Shown piece after piece: positions 14,668 to 20,854 of a DNA stretch of 29,078 bases. Each line of letters starts with the position of its first letter. Within the stretch, counting starts at the first letter, position 1. The translations under genes and the position numbers were made by a program. This stretch comes from an uncultured Eggerthellaceae bacterium (GTDB taxonomy: Bacteria; Actinomycetota; Coriobacteriia; Coriobacteriales; Eggerthellaceae). The notes under the pieces are model-generated. The model did not search any database and had not been told where the DNA came from. It saw only the letters and a list, made by a program, of their open reading frames with translations. The stretch covers positions 17,822 to 46,899 of the forward strand of contig CAJUPL010000012.1 of the NCBI GenBank assembly GCA_910588435.1. Direction: 5' to 3'.

Positions 14668-16581
14668 ATGTATTACTCCAGCGGAAACTACGAAGCGTTC
14701 GCACATCCCCTGAAACCTGAAGGCGTTGAGGGCAAGCACGCCTACATCATCGGCTCCGGCCTGGCGGGCCTCACCGCCGCCAGCTATCTGGTGCGTGACG
14801 CGCAGATGCCGGGTGAGAACATCCACATCCTTGAGCGCGATCCGCGCGCCGGCGGCGCGTGCGACGGCTGGGACTACAGCCAGCTTGGCTACACCATGCG
14901 CGGCGGCCGTGAGATGGACAACCATTTCGAGGTCATGTGGGACCTCTTCCGTGACATCCCGTCCATCGAGGACCCGAACGTCAGCGTGCTGGACTACTAC
15001 TATTGGCTGAACAAGCGCGATCCAAATCATTCGCTTTGCCGCGCCACGGTGGACCGCGGCAAGGACGCGCACACTGACAACAAGTTCAACCTGTCAGACA
15101 AGGCCTGCATGGAGATCATGGACCTCTTCTTCACGCCCGAAGAGGAGCTGCAAGACAAGAAGATCACGGAATACTTCTCTGACGAGGTGCTGAATTCCAA
15201 CTTCTGGCTGTACTGGCGCACCATGTTCGCGTTCGAGAACTGGCACTCCGCGCTGGAGATGAAGCGCTACATCACGCGCTTCGTGCATCACCTGGGCGGC
15301 CTGCCGGACTTCAGCGCGCTTCGCTTCACGCGCTACAACCAGTACGAATCCATGATCTTGCCGCTTGAGAACTACCTGAAGGCGCACGGCGTTGACTTCC
15401 AGTTCAACACGCACGTGACGGACATCAATTTCTCGTGCAACTCCGCGAAGGATGACAACCGCAAGATCGCCACTGAGATCAAGCTGCGCCGCAACGCCAG
15501 CACAGCCGCTGAGGACGCAGCAACCGGCGTGCAGGGTGGCGGCGCGGTGGAGCTGGCGCCCGAGGAGACCATCAGCCTCACAGAAGATGACCTCGTGTTC
15601 ATCACGCCCGGCAGCTGCGTTGCGCACTCCTCCTTCGGCAGCCAGACCCAGGCGGCCAAGTTCGCACCCCAGCTGACGGCAGGCGACGGCTGGGACCTCT
15701 GGAAGCGCATCGCCGCGCAGAGCCCGGACTTCGGCCACCCCGAAACGTTCTGCTCAACGCCTGAGCTCAGCAACTGGGAAAGCGCCACGGTGACCACGTT
15801 GGATGACAAGATCCTCCCTTACATAGAGGCCATCTGCAAGCGCGACCCGCTGTCCGGCAACGTTGTGACCGGCGGGATCGTGTCCGTGAAGGACTCGAAC
15901 TGGCTGCTGTCTTGGACCATCAACCGCCAGCCGCAATTCCGTGACCAGAAGCCCGGCACCGTGTGTGTCTGGCTCTACAGCCTGTTCACAGACAAACCCG
16001 GCAACTACGTGAAGAAGCCCATGCGTGACTGCACTGGCGTTGAGATCTGCAAGGAATGGCTGTACCACCTGGGCGTTCCGGAGGATCAGATAGAGGAGCT
16101 TGCCACGCACAGTGCGAACACGGTTCCCTGCATGATGCCGTACATCACAGCGTTCTTCATGCCGCGAGCTGAAGGCGATCGTCCGAACGTGGTTCCGGAA
16201 GGCGCGGTCAACTTCGCATTCATCGGTCAGTTCGCTGAGACCCCGCGTGACACCATCTTCACCACGGAATACTCCATGCGCACCGGCATGGAGGCCGTGT
16301 ACACGCTGCTAGATATAGACCGTGGCGTGCCAGAGGTGTGGGGCAGCTGCTTTGACCTGCGCGTGCTGCTGAACGCAACGGTGCTTCTGCGCGACGGCAA
16401 GCCAGCAACGGATATGAACATGAACATCCTGGAGCGGCTGTTGATGTCGAAGGGACTTGATGCCATACAGCACACTGATATATATGGCTTGCTGAAGGAG
16501 TTCGGCGTGATCCCCACCACTGCGGAGAATGCGAACGTCCCCGGCGTGCCCACCGGCGCCGTTTGGCCAGGCATTCACTGA
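14668..16581 (+). CDS. ohyA: Oleate hydratase (fatty acid hydratase)
   Basis: FAD-containing enzyme that adds water to the cis-9 double bond of oleic and similar unsaturated fatty acids, giving 10-hydroxy fatty acids; in gut bacteria this detoxifies host and diet fats. The 637-residue protein begins MYYSSGNYEAFA, the classic family start, followed by the FAD motif GSGLAGLTAASYL (about 29-41). The RGGREM motif (78-83) carries the proposed catalytic Glu82, and TRYNQYES (221-228) the proposed catalytic Tyr region. GGAAGAAGGG lies before the ATG at 14668; a longer frame to 14635 has no support. A short Ala/Gly-rich insertion lies near residue 285. The gene stands alone between two inverted 277-bp repeats and an F2 repeat begins after the stop, so it may have moved as a unit. 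Confidence 0.95.
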   Translation: MYYSSGNYEAFAHPLKPEGVEGKHAYIIGSGLAGLTAASYLVRDAQMPGENIHILERDPRAGGACDGWDYSQLGYTMRGGREMDNHFEVMWDLFRDIPSIEDPNVSVLDYYYWLNKRDPNHSLCRATVDRGKDAHTDNKFNLSDKACMEIMDLFFTPEEELQDKKITEYFSDEVLNSNFWLYWRTMFAFENWHSALEMKRYITRFVHHLGGLPDFSALRFTRYNQYESMILPLENYLKAHGVDFQFNTHVTDINFSCNSAKDDNRKIATEIKLRRNASTAAEDAATGVQGGGAVELAPEETISLTEDDLVFITPGSCVAHSSFGSQTQAAKFAPQLTAGDGWDLWKRIAAQSPDFGHPETFCSTPELSNWESATVTTLDDKILPYIEAICKRDPLSGNVVTGGIVSVKDSNWLLSWTINRQPQFRDQKPGTVCVWLYSLFTDKPGNYVKKPMRDCTGVEICKEWLYHLGVPEDQIEELATHSANTVPCMMPYITAFFMPRAEGDRPNVVPEGAVNFAFIGQFAETPRDTIFTTEYSMRTGMEAVYTLLDIDRGVPEVWGSCFDLRVLLNATVLLRDGKPATDMNMNILERLLMSKGLDAIQHTDIYGLLKEFGVIPTTAENANVPGVPTGAVWPGIH

Positions 16582-16590
16582 AAATGCTTA

Positions 16591-16704
16591 CGGATTGGGT
16601 GCACCATGTGCACCCAATCCGCTTCATTCATAACGGCCTTTAACATCCCGCATGTCGCTCACGCTCATGCGGAATGTAGCGGCCTTGGCGCACTCACGTG
16701 CGCC
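16591..16704 (+). repeat. F2 triple-hairpin repeat, copy d
   Basis: A is CGGATTGGGTGCAC with its exact complement around CAT (16591-16621). B has the standard arms. C is GGCGCAC TCAC GTGCGCC (16687-16704). It starts ten bases after the ohyA stop. The preceding AAAATGCTTACGG is shared with the mihF-side copy. Confidence 0.88.
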
Positions 16705-16728
16705 TATCCAACCGAAACCTCCCCATCC

Positions 16729-17072
16729 TGTGGGCGGCTGCACTGCAGCCGCAGTTGCCCCCCCTTTAATAGTGGGCGTCTCCATTGGAGACGCAGCATT
16801 GCGCCAGCAATGCGTAACGCAGGCGATAGCCTGCGAACACCCGGCACCCAGTCTCAGGCCAGGCCATCTAGCCTGGCTCAAACCAGCTCCAGGCCAAGGA
16901 TCCCATATGCAACCCCTCAAGGGTTGCTTCCTCACCTTCCCAGCTAGGTCATCTGCGTCAGGCCACCTTGCCCAACCCATATCCTCTCTCCGGGTGTTCT
17001 TGCCCTGTCGGGCAAGTTACGCTGTGCTAGCGCACAGCTGCGGCTGCAATGCAGCCGCCTACTCTTGGGGGG
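16729..17072 (+). repeat. F1 repeat, full copy right of ohyA
   Basis: Order: GGCTGC ACT GCAGCC, a C-tract, GTCTCC ATT GGAGAC, GCATTGC GCCA GCAATGC, GTAAC, GCAGGC GATA GCCTGC, ACACCCGG, central hairpins, then the inverted arm with CTTGCCC TGTC GGGCAAG, GCTGTGC TAGC GCACAGC and a GGCTGC-type stem. The core 16766-17042 (277 bp) is the inverted match of 14097-14373. Confidence 0.9.
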
Positions 17073-17100
17073 ATCCCCACAGCAAGGGGACTGCCTAATG

Positions 17101-17167
17101 ATGACCTCTCAGGTCAATGACACTGCCCCGTGCGCAATGTCATTGACCTTTTTGGTCATATATAGGG
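17101..17167. repeat. F4 element, single-arm copy
   Basis: GGTCAATGACA (17112-17122) pairs with TGTCATTGACC (17138-17148) around a CCCCGTG-containing loop, flanked by ATGACC and GGTCATATATAGG. It looks like one arm of the full F4 palindrome. Confidence 0.8.
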
Positions 17168-17251
17168 TTGTAGGCGCATTCGCACGTTAGAGTTCCCGCT
17201 AGCCAATGGGCGGCAAGGCACAAGGACGGTGCCTTGCCCTACGTCACAACC
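17164..17251 (+). other. Large imperfect hairpin
   Basis: GGGTTGT at the left pairs with ACAACCC at the right. Inside is GGCAAGGCAC (17212-17221) with GTGCCTTGCC (17229-17238). The following motif GCTGGCGTG after AACCC occurs again near 17500. No gene is visible. Confidence 0.5.
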
Positions 17252-17288
17252 CAGACTGCTGGCGTGTTGACACGGCTCCACCCGGAAT

Positions 17289-17392
17289 GGTGGCCGGTAG
17301 GCCACCAAGGCCGCTACATTCATATATGCGATCGCATATATGAATGTTAAAGGCCGTAATAAAAGTGCACAGGCATGCTCTTTGCCTGTGCA
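17289..17392 (-). repeat. F2 repeat, copy e (inverted)
   Basis: Order C, B, A on the + strand. C is GGTGGCC GGTA GGCCACC (17289-17306). B contains a 32-bp perfect palindrome centred on GCGATCGC (17316-17347) inside the AAGGCCG arms. A is TGCACAGGCA with TGCCTGTGCA, identical to copy b. The stretch 17393-17542 holds nothing I recognise. Confidence 0.85.
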
Positions 17393-17542
17393 GCATCATC
17401 GAGGCGGCAAGAACATAGATGCAGCAGGTGGGAAAAGTGGCAATGGGATTCATAGATATTCAGGCCATGCAAATCAATCCGTCGTGCCGCAGCGTGGCAA
17501 CCCTGACCGCTGGCGTGCGCAACTCAGCAGCAACCCCTATCC

Positions 17543-17968
17543 TGTGGGCGGCTGCGCTGCAGCCGCAGTTGCCTCCCTTAATAGTGGGCGTCTCCATTGG
17601 AGACGCAGCATTGCGCCAGCAATGCGTAACGCAGGCGATAGCCTGCGAACACCCGGATGCCAGCATCTGGTCAGGCCACCTAGCCTGGCGCAGAACACCT
17701 CCAAGCCAAGGATCCAATATGCAACCCCTCAAAGGTTGCTGCCTCACCTTCCCAGATAGGTCATCTGCGTCAGGCCACCTTTCTTCACCTGCATCACCTA
17801 TCCAGCTGCCCTTGCCCTGCCGGGCAAGTTACGCTGTGCTAGCGCACAGCTGCGCTTGCAATGCAAGCGCCCACTCCTGGGGGGGTATAGCTGCGGCTGC
17901 AATGCAGCCGCCTACTCTTGAGGGAGGGTGATCTGCAAAGAGCAATGCAGCTGCCCACATGGGGGGGG
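17543..17968 (+). repeat. F1 repeat, third full copy
   Basis: Same orientation as the copy at 16729. Its core 17578-17854 is also exactly 277 bp, although the sequence differs at many sites. Loops are GCCA, GATA, and on the inverted arm TGCC and TAGC (GGCA and GCTA on the other strand). Extra stems follow: GCTTGC AAT GCAAGC and GGCTGC AAT GCAGCC. Confidence 0.88.
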
Positions 17969-17997
17969 TGGGAAAGGGGGAGGGCTCCACCTGGAAC

Positions 17998-18108
17998 GGT
18001 GGCCGAGAGGCCACCAAGGCCGCTATATTCATATATGCGATCGCATATATGAATGTTAAAGGCCGCTATGAATGAAGCGGGGTGTGGGCACATCGTGCCT
18101 ACACCCCG
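17998..18108 (-). repeat. F2 repeat, copy f (inverted)
   Basis: C is GGTGGCC GAGA GGCCACC (17998-18015). B has the 28-bp perfect palindrome around GCGATCGC (18027-18054). A is CGGGGTGTGGGCAC with GTGCCTACACCCCG around ATC (18078-18108), with one G-T pair. Bases 18109-18313 hold the upstream region of the response regulator gene; TTGTTA (18246) and TAGAAT (18267) are 15 bp apart and only a weak promoter. Confidence 0.85.
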
Positions 18109-18313
18109 TAAGCCTTTTCAAGGGCAGCAAGTGAGGCAGGGCTGCAGGAGCGGGTGCCCTTTGTCCGCGACACCGGATCAAGGCAGCACCCGGATCGCGG
18201 CCACCCCCAAATCATGTGTTCTCTATATGCACGGAATGTTACGGCTTGTTAACGCCTTCTGCCTGTTAGAATGTCCCACAAACTAACGGTTACGACGCAA
18301 GGGGAATGGCAGC

Positions 18314-20428
18314 GTGAGCGAACCACAACCTAAACGTGCGAGCCAGACCATCCTCATCGTGGATGACGTCCCCATGAACCGCGCAATGTTGGCGGACATG
18401 CTGGGGGACGAATACAACATCATAGAGGCAGAGACCGGCGCGGAAGCTGTAGCCATCATGCAATCGCGCGGGGATGAGATCTCCCTCATGCTTCTTGATA
18501 TAGTCATGCCGGAGATGGACGGCCTTGAAGTGCTAGCCATCATGAACCAACACGGCCACATCCACGAGACGCCGGTCATCATGGTATCCGCAGAGACCAA
18601 GACATCGGTCATCGAACGCGCCTATGCGCTGGGCGCCACTGACTTCATCTCGCGCCCGTTCGACGCATCCATCGTGCGCCGCCGTGTGCTGAACACCCTC
18701 ATGCTCTACGCCAAGCAGAAGACGCTGGTGCAGATGGTGGAAGACCAGATCTATGAGCGCGAGAAATCGGTCAGCTTGATGGTCTCCATCCTGAGCCAGA
18801 TCGTAGAGTTCCGCAATGGCGAGAGCGGCCTGCACGTCCTGCACGTGAACACCATGACGGAGCTCCTTCTCCAGCAGGTTGCGAAGAAGAGCGGCCGCAC
18901 GGACCTCACCCCTGAGGTCATCTCAAGGATCGCTATCGCATCAAGCCTGCATGACATCGGCAAGATCGCCATCCCGGAAGAGATCCTGAACAAGCCCGGA
19001 CGCCTGACTGACGAAGAGTTCGCGCTGATGAAGACGCACTCCGCAGTGGGCTCGGAGATGCTGAAGAACCTGCCGAACTACCATCATGAGCCAATGGTGC
19101 AAACGGCGTATGAGATCTGCCGCTGGCACCATGAGCGCTATGACGGGCGTGGCTACCCGGACGGCCTCAAGGGCGATGAGATCCCCCTGAGCGCGCAGGT
19201 GGTTGCGCTGGCAGACGTGTATGACGCGCTGACCTCGGTCCGTGTGTACAAGGACGCCATCCCGCACGAGGAAGCCATCCAGATGATCGTCAATGGCGAG
19301 TGCGGCGCGTTCGACCCATTCCTGCTTGAATGCATGACTGACATCCAGGCTGACCTGCGCGAACAGCTATCCGTCAGCTCGCTCTCAGACCACGTGATCC
19401 GCGAATCCAAGCGCGTCTCAGAGCACGCATCCCAGATCGCGCACGAGGCAACGGATGACCCCATGCCTTCCAACCGCACCCTGGAGATGCTGGAGCATGA
19501 GCGCACGAAGTTCGACTTCTACGCCACCATGTCCAACGAAGTGCTCTTCGAATACACAGAAGACCCGCCCATCGCCGTCTTCAATGACTGGAGCACGAAC
19601 AAGCTGGGGCTGCCCGAGGTGGTAGCCAACCCGTATGAGAGCGAGCAGCTGAAGGAGGTCTTCGGCGAAGACAACCTGGAGAAGCTCTCCACCATGCTGC
19701 GCGCCACAACGCCAGACGCTCCCATCGTCCAGTTCGACATGAAGGGCACCGTCCGGGGAGAGCCGCGCTGGTTCAACATCGCCGCGCGCGCCATGTGGAC
19801 GGAGACGAAGGACGGCTTCAAGTACCAAGGCTCCATCGGCAAGATCGTTGACGTGCACGAGAACCGCAAGCGCATGACGGCGCTTGAGGAGCGCGCAACG
19901 CATGACTCGCTCACCGGTCTCACCAACCATGACTTCGCGCGCAAGCTGATCCGTGAGCGCATGGAAGCCAACCCAGAGGGCAAGTTCGTGCTGATGATCA
20001 TCGACATGGACCACTTCAAGGAAGCGAACGACACGCGCGGGCATATGTTCGGTGACAAGGTGCTGATCCAGCTGGCGAAATGGCTGCGTGACAGCGTCCG
20101 TGACTCGGATGTGGTGGCGCGCGTGGGCGGCGATGAGTTCCTGATCTGCATGGAGGTTGAGGGTGACCCCGCGCCGCTGATAGAGCGCATCTACAAGTCC
20201 ATCCCGAACGAATACGACGGCTTTCCGGTGTCCATCAGCATGGGCGTGGCCAGCGTGGAGGACGGCAACATCCCGTACGACGTGCTGTTCAACCAGGCTG
20301 ACATACTGTTATATGAGATGAAGAACTCCGGACGCGGCGGCTACGTCCACAAGGCGCTTGACCACGCACCTGACATCCGCGAGGTCAGCACGCTGTCCGC
20401 CATTGACAGCAACGAAGAGGAGGCTTGA
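18314..20428 (+). CDS. Response regulator with HD-GYP and GGDEF domains
   Basis: A 704-residue cytoplasmic protein that can receive a phosphoryl group and control cyclic-di-GMP in both directions. Receiver domain about 10-130 with phospho-acceptor Asp62 (LLDIVMPEMDG). HD-GYP phosphodiesterase about 150-340 with His213-Asp214 in LHDIGK and GYP at 280-282 (WHHERYDGRGYPDG). A PAS-like region lies about 400-530. GGDEF cyclase is about 535-690 with intact G605-F609 and an RxxD inhibitory site five residues before it. Both output domains keep their catalytic signatures. The GTG start has AAGGGG upstream. It is first in a run of ten closely spaced genes with an Hpt protein, a hybrid kinase and pilus genes, so it is probably the final receiver of their phosphorelay. 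Confidence 0.9.
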   Translation: MSEPQPKRASQTILIVDDVPMNRAMLADMLGDEYNIIEAETGAEAVAIMQSRGDEISLMLLDIVMPEMDGLEVLAIMNQHGHIHETPVIMVSAETKTSVIERAYALGATDFISRPFDASIVRRRVLNTLMLYAKQKTLVQMVEDQIYEREKSVSLMVSILSQIVEFRNGESGLHVLHVNTMTELLLQQVAKKSGRTDLTPEVISRIAIASSLHDIGKIAIPEEILNKPGRLTDEEFALMKTHSAVGSEMLKNLPNYHHEPMVQTAYEICRWHHERYDGRGYPDGLKGDEIPLSAQVVALADVYDALTSVRVYKDAIPHEEAIQMIVNGECGAFDPFLLECMTDIQADLREQLSVSSLSDHVIRESKRVSEHASQIAHEATDDPMPSNRTLEMLEHERTKFDFYATMSNEVLFEYTEDPPIAVFNDWSTNKLGLPEVVANPYESEQLKEVFGEDNLEKLSTMLRATTPDAPIVQFDMKGTVRGEPRWFNIAARAMWTETKDGFKYQGSIGKIVDVHENRKRMTALEERATHDSLTGLTNHDFARKLIRERMEANPEGKFVLMIIDMDHFKEANDTRGHMFGDKVLIQLAKWLRDSVRDSDVVARVGGDEFLICMEVEGDPAPLIERIYKSIPNEYDGFPVSISMGVASVEDGNIPYDVLFNQADILLYEMKNSGRGGYVHKALDHAPDIREVSTLSAIDSNEEEA

Positions 20429-20430
20429 AT

Positions 20431-20796
20431 ATGAGCGTAGACTCATTCTACAGCGCGGTTGGCGGAGACGCTGCATCTGTGCGCGGACGCCTCATGACCG
20501 ATGAGCGCATCATGAAGTTCATGGGCATGTTCCTGGCAGACCCAACGTATGAGAACCTTGCGAACTCCCTGCAAGAGGGTGATATGGAAGCGGCATTCCG
20601 CGCAAGCCACACGCTGAAGGGCCTGGCGGACAACATGGGCCTCACCGGGCTGCACAAGGCAGCGTATGACCTGACCGAGGCGCTGCGCCCGGACGACGCC
20701 GGCGCGCCCACGGACGTGAGCCGCGTGCCAGATCTCTTGGCGCAGGTGAAGCTTGAGCAGGAGCGCATCCTGGCCGCCGCGGAAGCAGAGCTCTAG
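20431..20796 (+). CDS. Hpt phosphotransfer protein
   Basis: A 121-residue all-helical histidine phosphotransfer protein. His60 lies in ASHTLKGLADNMG, the classic Hpt motif where a receiver Asp hands over its phosphoryl group. The start ATG is two bases after the regulator stop; its GAGGAGG ribosome site lies inside the end of the preceding gene, so the two are translationally coupled. It would link the kinase receiver domains encoded next to the response regulator. Confidence 0.92.
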   Translation: MSVDSFYSAVGGDAASVRGRLMTDERIMKFMGMFLADPTYENLANSLQEGDMEAAFRASHTLKGLADNMGLTGLHKAAYDLTEALRPDDAGAPTDVSRVPDLLAQVKLEQERILAAAEAEL

Positions 20797-20854
20797 CGTG
20801 CGAACGCGCCCGAACATGCTTCGTGGCGCACATTTGATATAGGGAAGGATCAAC

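Noticed and set aside
17419..17931. 170-residue + frame between repeats
   Set aside because: Most of it translates an F1 repeat. The first 35 codons show no family and no good ribosome site.
16729..17968. Integron attC sites, because of conserved structure and GTAAC-like motifs
   Set aside because: No integrase is visible, the core R motifs do not pair as in attC, and the two arms face each other within one element.
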